Shown here: positions 1 to 8,900 of the stretch, piece by piece
Position numbering within the stretch: position 1 is the first letter of the stretch
How the letters are laid out: each line of letters opens with the position of its first letter
Origin: CAZJVD01 sp964549505
GTDB taxonomy: Bacteria; Bdellovibrionota; UBA1018; CAZJVD01
Assembly: GCA_964549505.1 (NCBI GenBank)
Contig: CAZJVD010000002.1
Location: forward strand, 1 to 64,000
Reading direction: 5' to 3'
Length of the DNA stretch: 64,000 bases
Notes under the pieces: generated by a model
What the model was told of the DNA's origin: nothing
Database searches by the model: none
Seen by the model: only the letters and a program-made list of their open reading frames with translations
Position numbers and translations under genes: made by a program

Positions 1-94
1 AGAAGAAGCGCGCTGGATGATCGCGCAGACGAAGCGGGGTTGGAATACGAGTTGAAGAGAGTTCGCCACTCCGGAACCACTGCGGATCCGTCAT
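1..94 (-). CDS. possible N-terminus of the next gene after ctaF (partial)
   Basis: An open frame on the minus strand begins with ATG at 94, six bases after the ctaF stop, and stays open to the window edge (31 codons, starting MTDPQWFRSGELSS). The tight spacing would suit another gene of the oxidase operon. No domain is visible in so short a piece. A plus-strand frame that ends at 55 is equally open, so only one of the two can be right. Confidence 0.3.
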   Translation of the reverse strand, partial: MTDPQWFRSGELSSTRIPTPLRLRDHPARFF

Positions 95-100
95 ACGATC

Positions 101-880
101 TTACCGCTCGATCATCAGCTCCATTGCCGCTTCAACTGGAATTCCAGTCTCTGTCGTTCCGCCCGCAGTTTCTGCATTCGGATCAACATCCACCGCTCGA
201 AGGTCAGCTTCGGAGTCCTTTAAGACATCCGGACCAAGAGCTGCCACGTGATGGGCGAGAGCCCAGCGATCTTCAGCCGGCATACTCGAAAACGACGGCA
301 TGGCATTGAGTCCTGTCTTGAGAGTCTTAAAGATCTGACTCGGTTTACGACCATTCTTCCAACCATCACCAGCCGTAAAGTTTCTTGGCTTAGGATTGAG
401 CGCAGCTGCAGCAATACCATCACCGTGTCCCGAAGCTCCGTGACAGGAAACACATTGCTGCTCGAAGAGCACTTTCCCATGCGCAAGCACTTCGGGCTGA
501 GGATTCCATGGCTTCTTGAACTTCGCCTTTCCACCAGCCGCCATCGCTTCAAGATCTTTCGGCGAGGCCTTTTCGTTCGGTCGGAACATCAAATCAGAGC
601 CCGTAAGGATTACGAAGATCGAAAGAAAAATGAACCCCGTGAAGAAAATCGTCCGGTTATCATTTGTGTCGTACTTCAGTCCCATGAAAATCAGGCAAAC
701 CATCAGCGCTTTACACGTGGCAATCGCCATGGCTACGGGAAAGTTCAGCGCGCCGAGATCCACCCGCGCGACTGCGACCGTAATGATCGTGAAAACCACC
801 AACCAGACAAAGACGATGAATCCCGTCTTATAAGGAAGGATGTGATGATGACCGTGCGATTGTCCGTGATCGTCGCTCAT
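101..880 (-). CDS. ctaF: cytochrome c oxidase subunit IV fused to a cytochrome c domain
   Basis: Small subunit of the caa3-type terminal oxidase. The first 100 residues are a typical bacterial subunit IV, with a His-rich start and three membrane segments (about 18-40, 48-70 and 76-98). They are followed by a linker and a class I cytochrome c domain with CVSCH at 143-147 and a likely distal Met at 194. The usual stand-alone subunit IV is about 100 residues; this protein has 259. The haem domain resembles that of ActE in this window (similar spacing, GHGDG after the haem site, a Met ligand, and a DRWALAHHV-like tail). It is the last recognised gene of the sco-ctaCDEF operon, 25 bp after ctaE. 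The extra haem would sit outside the membrane, near the CuA/cytochrome c site of subunit II (inference). Confidence 0.9.
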   Translation of the reverse strand: MSDDHGQSHGHHHILPYKTGFIVFVWLVVFTIITVAVARVDLGALNFPVAMAIATCKALMVCLIFMGLKYDTNDNRTIFFTGFIFLSIFVILTGSDLMFRPNEKASPKDLEAMAAGGKAKFKKPWNPQPEVLAHGKVLFEQQCVSCHGASGHGDGIAAAALNPKPRNFTAGDGWKNGRKPSQIFKTLKTGLNAMPSFSSMPAEDRWALAHHVAALGPDVLKDSEADLRAVDVDPNAETAGGTTETGIPVEAAMELMIER

Positions 881-905
881 TCTTGCTTGCCTCTCTCCAA
901 TGTCC

Positions 906-1580
906 CTAGCCCACGAGATAAAGCAGCGGGAAGAGATAGATCCACACTAAATCCACAAAGTGCCAATACAATCCAAACATTTCGACCGGAGTGTAATACG
1001 ACGGTCCAAAGCGCCGTTGCGCCGTCCACTTAATGACAAAAAACAGATAAACCATCCCGCCAATCACGTGCGCAGCATGAAGTCCGGTCATCCCAAAGTA
1101 GAACGAGAAAAAGAGCGGAACTTCTTTGTTCTTAAACTCGCCACTCGTGAACAGTTCCGGATTAAACATACTGCCCGGTAACGTTCCGACATGAATTTTA
1201 TGAGAATACTCAAAATACTTTACAACCAAGAACCCACAGGCGCAGAGAAAGGTCAGAATCAAGTTTGCAAGCGCGCGGCTCTGCTCACCCTTCTGAGTGG
1301 CGGACACAGCACGCGCCATCGTGAAGCTACTGAAAAGAAGAATCAATGTATTGACGGCGCCGAGTTTCCAGTCCAGATGATGGCTGGCTTCATGGAACGC
1401 AGCCGGATGTAAAAAGTGAAAAATCAGATAGCCGACAAAGAATGGACTGAAAAAGAGAATCTCCTGAAGCAAGAAAAGCCACATCCCTTGCTTACAGGTC
1501 TCAAACTCGTGATCGGCGCTCTTAAAATGATGCGCATGGTGGTGTTGCGCTCCCGGTGTCCCTGTGGCTACGTTTCCCAT
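906..1580 (-). CDS. ctaE: cytochrome c oxidase subunit III
   Basis: Core membrane subunit of the haem-copper oxidase. It has the family's helices, including a KQGMWLFLLQEILFF segment (residues about 30-44), an FGMTGLHAAHVIGG segment and a final YWHFVDLVWIYLFPLLYL helix. At 224 residues it has the normal length for a bacterial subunit III. I chose the Met at 1580 rather than 1586; the two differ by two residues. It lies 28 bp downstream of ctaD and 25 bp upstream of the fused subunit IV, inside one operon. Confidence 0.95.
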   Translation of the reverse strand: MGNVATGTPGAQHHHAHHFKSADHEFETCKQGMWLFLLQEILFFSPFFVGYLIFHFLHPAAFHEASHHLDWKLGAVNTLILLFSSFTMARAVSATQKGEQSRALANLILTFLCACGFLVVKYFEYSHKIHVGTLPGSMFNPELFTSGEFKNKEVPLFFSFYFGMTGLHAAHVIGGMVYLFFVIKWTAQRRFGPSYYTPVEMFGLYWHFVDLVWIYLFPLLYLVG

Positions 1581-1608
1581 CCTCAAGCTCCCTTATGATC
1601 GCTTCTCT

Positions 1609-3204
1609 TTAGGACCGATACTCATAAAAACCAGTCGACACGACTGGCTCGTGAAAAAAGTTCTCATGCGGTGGCGGTGAAGGCGTCTGCCACTCGAGCG
1701 TGAGTGCTTCCCACGGATTGTCGGGAGCCTTAGGTCCCCACTTCATCGCACGAAAAAGGTAAATCGCCGTCAATACGAAACCCAACGCAATCACGAATGC
1801 ACCGATCGTCGACAGTTGATTGAGTCGCGTGAACTCCGGCAAATAGTCATAGTAGCGTCTCGGCATTCCCCGCGATCCCAAGATGAACTGTGGGAAGAAC
1901 GTCAGGTTGAATCCCATGAACACGAACGAAAACGCTACGACAGCAGCGCCTTCCGAGTACATGCGTCCAAATATTTTTGGAAACCAGTAGTGTAAGCCCG
2001 CCAAAAACCCCATCAGCGCCCCGCCCACCATCACGTAATGAAAGTGCGCCACAACATAGTACGTGTCGGTCAGGTGAATATCGACTGCAAGTGTTGCCAA
2101 AAACACGCCCGTCAAACCACCGATCGTGAATACGAACAGGAATCCCATGGCGTAAAGCATGGGAGCCTTGAGGCGAATCGTTCCGCGATACATCGTCGCC
2201 ACCCAGCTGAACACCTTCACGCCGGTCGGAATAGCAACAAACATGGTCAGAAGCGAAAATAGAAAGTTCGCAAGCGGCGACTGACCACTGACATACATAT
2301 GGTGTCCCCAGACAATGAACGCGACGAGTGCGATTCCGAATGTCGCAAGTGCGATACCGATGTATCCAAAAATCGGTTTACGACTGAACACGGGGATCAC
2401 TTCCGAGATGATTCCCATCGCCGGCAAGATCATGATGTAAACGGCCGGGTGGGAGTAGAACCAAAAAAAGTGTTGAAACAGTACCGGATCCCCACCGATC
2501 GCAGGATCAAAAATTCCGATACCAAACGTGCGTTCAAGAACCACTAAGAAAAGCGTGAGCGCGATGACAGGAGTTGCTAGCAACTGAACGATACTGGTCG
2601 CGTAAACCGCCCAGCAGAACAATGGGAGCTTGCCCCAGTTGAGACCTTTGGCGCGAAGCTTGTGAATCGTCGCGATGAAGTTCAACCCGGTCAAAATCGA
2701 TGAAAAACCCATGATGAAAGCGGCTAGCAATACCAGTGTCGTGCTCGTAGCCGTCTTGATCGAGTAAGGAGCGTAGAAGGTCCATCCGGTATCGACGCCT
2801 CTCAAGAAAAGTGTTGAAACCCCCATCAGCGCACCGATCCAAAAAAAGTAAAGCGACGCGAGATTGAGTTTCGGAAACGCGACATCCTTCGCTCCCAAAT
2901 GCATCGGTAAGACAAAGTTACCCAAGATCGCCGGGACGAGTGGGATGATCACCATGAACACCATCATCACGCCATGGTACGTGAACGATTGGTTGTACTG
3001 ATCCGCCGTCATGATTGTTTTTCCCGGTGTGAACAACTCGGTTCGCACGAGCAGAGCGAAGATCCCGCCTACAAAGAAAAATGTGAGAACGGAAAACAGA
3101 TACATCAGCCCGATCCGCTTATGGTCAAGCGTTAAGAGCCAGGACTTCAATCCCGAGGAATGATTGAGATAAGTAGAACCGGGTGCACTAGGTGTGTGGG
3201 CCAT
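1609..3204 (-). CDS. ctaD: cytochrome c oxidase subunit I, A2-type
   Basis: Catalytic subunit that reduces O2 at the haem-CuB centre and pumps protons across the inner membrane; 531 residues, about 12 helices. Visible landmarks are the haem a ligand in FTYHG (H77), the CuB segment FYSHPAVY (H252, Y256) and the haem ligand region DTYYVVAHFHYV. The glutamate of the common HPEVY motif is absent and replaced by the YSHPAVY arrangement. That is the known signature of A2-type oxidases (Thermus and Rhodothermus caa3), which use a tyrosine-serine pair in the D-channel. The gene lies 12 bp after ctaC. Confidence 0.97.
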   Translation of the reverse strand: MAHTPSAPGSTYLNHSSGLKSWLLTLDHKRIGLMYLFSVLTFFFVGGIFALLVRTELFTPGKTIMTADQYNQSFTYHGVMMVFMVIIPLVPAILGNFVLPMHLGAKDVAFPKLNLASLYFFWIGALMGVSTLFLRGVDTGWTFYAPYSIKTATSTTLVLLAAFIMGFSSILTGLNFIATIHKLRAKGLNWGKLPLFCWAVYATSIVQLLATPVIALTLFLVVLERTFGIGIFDPAIGGDPVLFQHFFWFYSHPAVYIMILPAMGIISEVIPVFSRKPIFGYIGIALATFGIALVAFIVWGHHMYVSGQSPLANFLFSLLTMFVAIPTGVKVFSWVATMYRGTIRLKAPMLYAMGFLFVFTIGGLTGVFLATLAVDIHLTDTYYVVAHFHYVMVGGALMGFLAGLHYWFPKIFGRMYSEGAAVVAFSFVFMGFNLTFFPQFILGSRGMPRRYYDYLPEFTRLNQLSTIGAFVIALGFVLTAIYLFRAMKWGPKAPDNPWEALTLEWQTPSPPPHENFFHEPVVSTGFYEYRS

Positions 3205-3216
3205 GACGTCGTATCC

Positions 3217-4191
3217 TCACTTCAATTGCTTGATGTACGCGATGAGCGCGCCAAATTCTTCTTCGTTCAGCTGTCCCGAAAACGATGGCATCACGAGTTG
3301 TTCAAAACCTTTTACTTTGTGCTTTTCGGGCTGTTCAATTGATTCGCGAATATAGTTTTCATCCGCAACGACCTTACTTCCATCGGCAAACTCGCGCTCG
3401 CGACCCAAGAGACCTTTGTAGGTCGGACCGATACGCGCGGAACCATCTGCGGAGTGGCACGCAACGCAACCTTTGAGTTGCGTGAGCTTCTCGCCTTTTT
3501 CGATCAACGTTCCGCCCGTCGTCGCAGAGGCAAGCTTCATCTCCTTGCCTTTCACAAAATCGTTCCAGTCTTTCTCTTCGAGCGCGATCACTTTTGCGAG
3601 CATGCCCGAGTGCGCCGTCCCACAGTACTCGGCACAAAAGACGATGTGGTCACCGGGAACCGTCGCTTCAAACCAGACACTGGTGTACATGCCCGGCACG
3701 ACGTCTTGCTTGACTCGAAAATCTGGAATGAAAAATGAGTGCAACACGTCTGTCGAGGTCATGACAAACTTCACGGGCTTACGTACGGGAACATAGACTT
3801 CGTTGGTCATCGAACGACCATCGGCGTACATGAACTGCCAAAGCCACTGCTTACCCACCACGCGAATCTCATAGGCGTCGGACGGCGGGCTGATCATCTT
3901 TTCATACAGCACCCATCCCCACGCAAAAATAGCGAGGACCAGAATCGTCGGAACCACGGTCCACACAATCTCGAGTGGAATATGGTGTTCGATGTATTTC
4001 GCTTTAGCGCCTGGGCGATCGCGATACTTGATCGCAAACCAGACCATGGCGGCCATGACCAGAACAAAGAAAAAAATGCTGATAGCGAAAATCGCCCAGT
4101 AGAGAAGATCCCAGCTCTTTGCCAGTTGTGTGGCCTGAATCGGCAGACTGCCGTTTATATTCAGCCCGCTGGTCACCAGAGGTTTCAACAT
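3217..4191 (-). CDS. ctaC: cytochrome c oxidase subunit II with C-terminal cytochrome c (caa3 type)
   Basis: Electron-entry subunit. From the ATG at 4191 there are two membrane helices (about 30-54 and 75-97), then a cupredoxin domain with CuA ligands H151, C186, E188, C190, H194 and M197 (CAEYCGTAHSGM). A cytochrome c domain follows, with CVACH at 242-246 and a probable axial Met at 301. This order defines caa3-type oxidases, which take electrons through their own haem c. An open frame continues 30 codons upstream, but those residues are Arg-rich and overlap sco. The Met at 4191 lies right after the sco stop (4193-4195) and fits the family. No cleavable signal is obvious. Confidence 0.96.
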   Translation of the reverse strand: MLKPLVTSGLNINGSLPIQATQLAKSWDLLYWAIFAISIFFFVLVMAAMVWFAIKYRDRPGAKAKYIEHHIPLEIVWTVVPTILVLAIFAWGWVLYEKMISPPSDAYEIRVVGKQWLWQFMYADGRSMTNEVYVPVRKPVKFVMTSTDVLHSFFIPDFRVKQDVVPGMYTSVWFEATVPGDHIVFCAEYCGTAHSGMLAKVIALEEKDWNDFVKGKEMKLASATTGGTLIEKGEKLTQLKGCVACHSADGSARIGPTYKGLLGREREFADGSKVVADENYIRESIEQPEKHKVKGFEQLVMPSFSGQLNEEEFGALIAYIKQLK

Positions 4192-4192
4192 T

Positions 4193-5050
4193 TCAGCTCG
4201 TCTCCTTCGCCATGTGCTTGCGTTCACGCCGCAAAAACCAGAATACGAAACCCGCGATTGATAACATCGTGACCACTCCACCGGCTTTCATCAGATTGAC
4301 AGCAAAGAGTGAGTAACCGCGCGCGTCCGGATCGTATCGGTAACAGAACAAGAGCACACGATCGACGATCGAACCGATCTTGCCGTTGCTCGCCTCGAGA
4401 AGCGACAGCTTCAAATCTTTTCTCTGGTACTCGATTCCGTAAAGAATGCGCGAAATATAAGCATCGGGAGTCAGAACGAAAATCCCTGAACCATGGGCGA
4501 ACTCTTTTTGTTCAGGCACCCATTTGAAACCAAAGCCGACAGCGTCCGCAAGTTTCTGAATATTGGCCTGATCACCTGTGAGAAAGTGCCAGCCCTTCTC
4601 AGCGTCCAATCGACCTAGATTTTTGAGATAGTTTTTTTTCTTTTCAAAGGCGAGGTCAGGACCCTCTTTCGGATCGATGCTGACGGTCACGATTTCGAAT
4701 TCGTTTCCCGGGAGCCACTCGAACCCCCGCAACGAAGCAATCATTCCGTTCAGAACAAAATTACAGAGCCCCGGACAGGCGAAATAGACCAGGTTAACGA
4801 TGACGGGTTTGTGCGAGTGAAAGTACTTCGAGAGTGTGACGGGTGCTCCGGTTTCATCGCGAAACTGCAGCGATTCAACAGGCACACGCTCACCTAGTTT
4901 TTCTTTGATTCCGACGTTCTGAAGATCGGCAGGCAAGGCGTTCGGCTGATGAACAGCCGCTTGGACGGGCCTCGACACTCCGCCCACGAGGACGACGAAA
5001 GCTATCGTTAAAACCCGAAAGAAAGCCCGGAAGACCGGGAATTTACACAC
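4193..5050 (-). CDS. SCO1/SenC family copper chaperone for the oxidase
   Basis: Thioredoxin-fold copper chaperone that helps load the CuA site of subunit II. The copper-binding CPGLC motif (CxxxC) is present, with the partner His in the FAHGSGIFVL segment. An N-terminal hydrophobic stretch forms a signal or anchor, and a second hydrophobic segment near the C-terminus (AGGVVTMLSIAGFVFWF) ends in basic residues, so the protein is probably membrane-anchored at both ends. I prefer the GTG at 5050, which has a GGGCAGG ribosome site six bases upstream and gives a normal signal peptide. A GTG at 5107 would add 19 residues without a visible ribosome site. First gene of the ctaCDEF operon. Confidence 0.9.
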   Translation of the reverse strand: MCKFPVFRAFFRVLTIAFVVLVGGVSRPVQAAVHQPNALPADLQNVGIKEKLGERVPVESLQFRDETGAPVTLSKYFHSHKPVIVNLVYFACPGLCNFVLNGMIASLRGFEWLPGNEFEIVTVSIDPKEGPDLAFEKKKNYLKNLGRLDAEKGWHFLTGDQANIQKLADAVGFGFKWVPEQKEFAHGSGIFVLTPDAYISRILYGIEYQRKDLKLSLLEASNGKIGSIVDRVLLFCYRYDPDARGYSLFAVNLMKAGGVVTMLSIAGFVFWFLRRERKHMAKETS

Positions 5051-5205
5051 GTTTAACCTGCCCAAAAAGAGATGCACCTTCGTTCGCTGCACGCAGACCA
5101 CACGCACGAGACAGTTGTACGGGACCTCTTAAAATTTTCATATGGTCGACGATTGTGCAAGAAAAGAATCTAATTGATGCTCGGCGTCCATTTCGCTAAC
5201 ACGGA

Positions 5206-6144
5206 ATGTCGTATGCATGCTCTTCACACCCGCCCGGCAACACTGTAAAAAACTGTGTGACCTTCAAACTACGTGCTTATCTGGAGCTGTCGAAATCCGG
5301 CATCGTCGTTCTCGTACTTCTGACGGGGCTTGCGGGAGCTCTGGCCGGAACGTCACTCGAACACGGCGTCCACCTGAGAACACTTCTCATCGGACTCGTC
5401 GGCTTAGCGCTGATTGCTTCCGGATCGCTTGCGTTCAATCAGATTCAGGAAGTGGAACTCGATCGCAAAATGAATCGCACTCGAAAGCGCCCACTTCAAA
5501 CGGGAGCTTTGAGTATGCGCGAAGCGTCTGTTTTTGTGGGTCTCACGGTCGGCGTGGGAACGACACTCCTGATCATCGCGGAACCTCGCGCTGCGTTTCT
5601 TGGGCTTCTGACGATCGCACTCTACAACGGGCTCTACACTCTTTGGTGGAAACCACGCATGGTTTTCGGCGCTGTTCCCGGCGCACTTCCGGGCGCTTTA
5701 CCTGTTCTCATTGGTTTCAGTCTTGGAGCTCACCAAATCGTGCATCCAGGCGGTGTCTATCTTTTCTTATTGATGTTCTTTTGGCAGATGCCGCATTTCT
5801 GGTCGCTCGCCATTCGTTACGCCGAAGACTACGCGCTTGGCGGCGTCCCTACGTTACCTACTGTTTCAGGAAAAGAGATCACGGTCGATCAGATCACGGT
5901 TTGGTGCATCGGTTATCTTGGAATCGCGTTGATCGCACCGCTTTTTCTCCCGCTCGGCGCTCCTTACCTATGCGCAGCGGCCCTAATGGGACTCAAGATC
6001 GGTTATGAACTCTGGCGCTATCGCCAACAGGGCGAGAAGCGTTGGCTTCGGTTTTTCCTATGGGTGAACGGCAGTCTGATTTACTTCTTGTTCGCCGTGG
6101 TGCTTGAGTTGTGGCGACCCTACTTCGAATCATTTTTTATTTAG
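5206..6144 (+). CDS. ctaB: protoheme IX farnesyltransferase (haem O synthase)
   Basis: UbiA-family polytopic prenyltransferase that adds a farnesyl group to haem B to make haem O, the precursor of the haem A used by the adjacent oxidase. The first prenyl-diphosphate site reads NQIQEVELDRKMNRTRKRPLQ (about residues 86-106), in which the first Asp of the usual NxxxDxxxD is Glu. A second conserved block, YAEDYALGGVPTLP, is also present. It has 312 residues and about eight or nine helices. It is divergent from sco with 98-155 bp between starts, so the two can share a regulatory region. A GTG at 5257 is an alternative start. Confidence 0.95.
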   Translation: MSYACSSHPPGNTVKNCVTFKLRAYLELSKSGIVVLVLLTGLAGALAGTSLEHGVHLRTLLIGLVGLALIASGSLAFNQIQEVELDRKMNRTRKRPLQTGALSMREASVFVGLTVGVGTTLLIIAEPRAAFLGLLTIALYNGLYTLWWKPRMVFGAVPGALPGALPVLIGFSLGAHQIVHPGGVYLFLLMFFWQMPHFWSLAIRYAEDYALGGVPTLPTVSGKEITVDQITVWCIGYLGIALIAPLFLPLGAPYLCAAALMGLKIGYELWRYRQQGEKRWLRFFLWVNGSLIYFLFAVVLELWRPYFESFFI

Positions 6145-6156
6145 ACTCTGTCTAAA
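6140..6156. terminator. hairpin between convergent ctaB and GGDEF genes
   Basis: TTTAGAC at 6140-6146 and GTCTAAA at 6150-6156 form a perfect 7-bp stem with a TCT loop. The hairpin covers the ctaB stop codon in the 20-bp gap between convergent genes. There is no clear T-run on either side, only an AT-rich flank, so terminator function is a guess. Confidence 0.35.
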
Positions 6157-6164
6157 TTCGAAAA

Positions 6165-7130
6165 CTAAGCGGCTTTTCGTGCTTTAGGTTTCGTCCTGAT
6201 CTGTGGCGAATAGAGGGTCACACGATTGCGGCCGAGACGCTTCGACTCGTAAAGTGCTTGATCCGCTTTTTCAAAAACGTCATCGAGCGCCGGCCCATCT
6301 GCGGGAAAACCTGCAACACCAACACTCACCGTCAAGCGGCCAAGGGGTTGGGCGTCACCAAACGCAAACGTGTGGTCTTCGACAGCCTTACGTATCCGCT
6401 CTGCAAGAACAGCAGCGCCGTTCGTCGGAACACCCCGGCAGAGAACTGCGAACTCCTCGCCTCCGTAACGAGCCACAAGATCCGTCGTTCGACTCTGAGC
6501 CTTGAGCACACGAGCAAGTTCCTCGAGAACGGCGTCGCCCGCTGGATGTCCGTTGCGATCGTTGTAATGTTTGAAGTGATCGACATCGATAAAGACAATT
6601 GAAAACGGTGTCTGGTATCGAAACGAACGGTCGTGTTCGGCACGCGCCTCACTCATAAGAGAACGAAAGTTTGAGATTTTAGTCATCTCATCGGTCGTCG
6701 AGAGTGCCTCTAGTTTTGCCAAATACTCTGCTTCGCGACGGCGCGATTCCACAAGTTCGGTGACGTCGGAGATCACGGCTTGAACGACTTCGAGACCATC
6801 GACCAATTTGAGCACACAGGCTTGCCAAGCTGTTTGTTTGGGTGCGGACGAACCGGTCCATCTCGTCTCGAATCGGTAGGGTGTGTTGCGCCGACGGGCG
6901 ACGCGCAGACTCTTTTGAACGGAGAGACGTTCGGTGTCGGGAACAAACTCGAGCACGTCACGACCGACGAGATCTGATGTGTCGATGCCCGTGAGGTGTT
7001 CCGCCGCAAGATTGGCATCCAACACGCGAAAGGTCTGGATGTCCAAAATGAACGTGGCTTCCGAGAGCTTCTGGAAGAGATCATAATAAGCTGCACGCCG
7101 CGATGGGCGGTCTGCGAGATCAGAGGACAT
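6165..7130 (-). CDS. PAS-GGDEF diguanylate cyclase
   Basis: Likely makes cyclic di-GMP from two GTP. The N-terminal third is a PAS-type sensor (from FQKLSEATFILD through a DVTELVESRR linker), followed by a GGDEF domain with an intact GGEEF active site and the upstream FSIVFIDVDHFKHYND metal-binding segment. There is no clear inhibitory RxxD site directly before GGEEF (the residues are TTDLVARY). There are no membrane segments, so it acts in the cytoplasm. The frame stays open to 7211, but I chose the Met at 7130 (MSSDLADRPS), which leaves about 95 bp for a promoter before the divergent methyltransferase gene. Confidence 0.9.
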   Translation of the reverse strand: MSSDLADRPSRRAAYYDLFQKLSEATFILDIQTFRVLDANLAAEHLTGIDTSDLVGRDVLEFVPDTERLSVQKSLRVARRRNTPYRFETRWTGSSAPKQTAWQACVLKLVDGLEVVQAVISDVTELVESRRREAEYLAKLEALSTTDEMTKISNFRSLMSEARAEHDRSFRYQTPFSIVFIDVDHFKHYNDRNGHPAGDAVLEELARVLKAQSRTTDLVARYGGEEFAVLCRGVPTNGAAVLAERIRKAVEDHTFAFGDAQPLGRLTVSVGVAGFPADGPALDDVFEKADQALYESKRLGRNRVTLYSPQIRTKPKARKAA

Positions 7131-7231
7131 CGATTGCGTTTCGGAGAATCCGCCCTTGATCCTGAGTGTTGCCAATAGTTTGACACCCGAGCGATTTGCG
7201 ACGTGTGCCAAGACAGTATACTTCCGTGTGG

Positions 7232-8032
7232 ATGGTGACCGAACGAGGAAAAGAGTTCGAGGCCTTTTACCTGGCCCACTTTGGTCCGCGATGGACGGAT
7301 CTCAGAAGAGCGCTCGGAAAGCCGCGCACACTCACGGCAATTCCAGGAACGTCTTTCGAGATCGATGAGGGGTCCATGGAACCCGTCCGAGCCCTCAAGC
7401 TCGAACGGTCCCAGAGTCTTCTTGATCTTTGCGCGGCACCGGGTGGAAAATCACTGGCGCTGCTTTCATCGGTTTCAGATCTTGGGGAGGTTGTCCTCAA
7501 CGATAGTTCTCCAACGCGTGTTCGTCGATTGAAAGCCAATCTTGAAACCCAGCTACCGAGAGCGGTCTTCGAGCGTTTGAAGTTTCTTTCAAAACCGGGC
7601 GGAACGCTTGGAGGACGTTTTCCGCAAACCTTTGATCGGGTCCTTGCGGATGTACCCTGCTCCTCCGAGCGCCATCTTCTCGAACAGCCGTCGCAGCTCG
7701 AGAAGTTTTGGAATCCGAAGCGCTCCAAACGCCTTGCGAAGGAGCAGCTGGGATTGCTTCGATCGGGACTAGCCGCTCTGAAACCCGGTGGTCGCTTGGT
7801 TTACAGTACGTGTGCGCTGCTCGACGAAGAAAACGACGGCGTGGTGGGTGAAGCGATCGCCCGCGAACGGAAAAAAGGATGCGTGGTCGCGGCTGTCTTC
7901 GACTGGGAAGCTCGAGGACGACGTACCGAGTTTGGGTTTCAGTGGCTGCCCGGCGAACCCGAGCCATCGTCCAATGCGGGGCCGATCTACACGGCTGTTT
8001 TGGTGAAAGACAAGACGACTAACGGTCGCTAA
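7232..8032 (+). CDS. RsmB/NOP2-family RNA cytosine-5 methyltransferase
   Basis: S-adenosylmethionine-dependent RNA m5C methyltransferase. The family motifs are present in order: the SAM-binding loop DLCAAPGGKS (about residues 67-76), the catalytic-loop motif DVPCSS (about 139-144) and the second cysteine motif YSTC. At about 266 residues it is a short form without the N-terminal NusB-like domain of RsmB, more like NSUN4. The exact RNA target cannot be read from sequence. The start is either ATG 7232 or GTG 7226. A TATACT -10-like hexamer at 7217-7222 lies very close, which would give a very short leader. The 3' end overlaps the convergent epimerase gene by 14 bp. Confidence 0.88.
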   Translation: MVTERGKEFEAFYLAHFGPRWTDLRRALGKPRTLTAIPGTSFEIDEGSMEPVRALKLERSQSLLDLCAAPGGKSLALLSSVSDLGEVVLNDSSPTRVRRLKANLETQLPRAVFERLKFLSKPGGTLGGRFPQTFDRVLADVPCSSERHLLEQPSQLEKFWNPKRSKRLAKEQLGLLRSGLAALKPGGRLVYSTCALLDEENDGVVGEAIARERKKGCVVAAVFDWEARGRRTEFGFQWLPGEPEPSSNAGPIYTAVLVKDKTTNGR

Positions 8033-8900
8033 CGACAGCGCTCAACGCACTTTCAAGCGTTTCGTAGCGAAAACGAAAACCGGCTTCTTCGAGACGCTTG
8101 GGAAGCGCGCGTTGGCTTGAGAGCAACACCGAACTCATTTCGCCAGCCGCGATCTTCAGTACTTTTCCGGGCACGCGAAACCAGGTCGGTCGCTTGAGAA
8201 TCTTTCCGAGTTTTTCTGTGAACACTTCACCGGTCACAGGATCGGGCGATACCGCATTGTAAACACCGCTCGCACGCTCGTCGTTACAGGCCCAAAACAG
8301 CGCCTCGACAAGATCATCGAGATGGATCCAACTCATCCACTGTGAGCCATCTCCGATGGGCCCCCCGAGACCAAGTTTGAAGATCGGCAGGATCTTCGCC
8401 AGTGCCCCTCCGCCCCGACCAAGCACCATCCCAAACCGGAACACGACCTTGCGTCCATGAATCGTCGACTGAAGAACCGCTTGCTCCCAATCGCGGCAAA
8501 CGTGCGCGAGAAAATCGCTCCCGGAAGTCAACTCCTCCGTCAGCTCCTCTTCGCCACGCGAACCGTAGAAGCCAACCGCTGATGCGGAAACGAAAAAGCG
8601 CAACGGTCGTCCTGCGAGGCGTTCTGTGAGAAGTCTGGTCGCACCCACACGCGAACTCCGAATATCGGCTTTGACATCCTCGTTCCATCGTTGCGCAATG
8701 GACTCACCCATGAGGTTGACGACGCCGTCGCAAGGTGGAAGTGGTGTCTTCCAATCGATACATACAACCGAGTGGTGAAACTGACGTTTAGCGGTACCGG
8801 GTGATCTCGAAATGACGGTTGCCTGATGACCCGCCTCAAGAAGACGCGACACGAACCTCTGTCCAATGAAACCGGTGGCGCCTGTGACGAGTACTTTCAC
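8019..8900 (-). CDS. TIGR01777-family NAD-dependent epimerase/SDR
   Basis: Extended short-chain dehydrogenase-like protein (YfcH/SulA-type). It starts with the dinucleotide-binding motif VTGATGFIG and carries the family blocks VVNLMGESIAQRW, SASAVGFYG, GDGSQWMSWIHLDD and a YNAVSP segment. The C-terminal DUF1731 region is also present. Its substrate is unknown. The frame is open to 9032, but the GTG at 8900 overlaps the actF stop as GTGA and places the Rossmann motif at the very N-terminus, so I use it. It appears to be the last gene of the act operon. Confidence 0.88.
   Translation of the reverse strand: MKVLVTGATGFIGQRFVSRLLEAGHQATVISRSPGTAKRQFHHSVVCIDWKTPLPPCDGVVNLMGESIAQRWNEDVKADIRSSRVGATRLLTERLAGRPLRFFVSASAVGFYGSRGEEELTEELTSGSDFLAHVCRDWEQAVLQSTIHGRKVVFRFGMVLGRGGGALAKILPIFKLGLGGPIGDGSQWMSWIHLDDLVEALFWACNDERASGVYNAVSPDPVTGEVFTEKLGKILKRPTWFRVPGKVLKIAAGEMSSVLLSSQRALPKRLEEAGFRFRYETLESALSAVVSDR

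Noticed and set aside
2..55. Possible C-terminal end of a plus-strand gene at the left edge (ends RWMIAQTKRGWNTS)
   Set aside because: Only 17 codons are visible, and a minus-strand start at 94 competes for the same bases.
5108..5205. Promoter elements between sco and ctaB
   Set aside because: TTGCAC and AT-rich stretches exist, but spacing does not match a clear -35/-10 pair on either strand.
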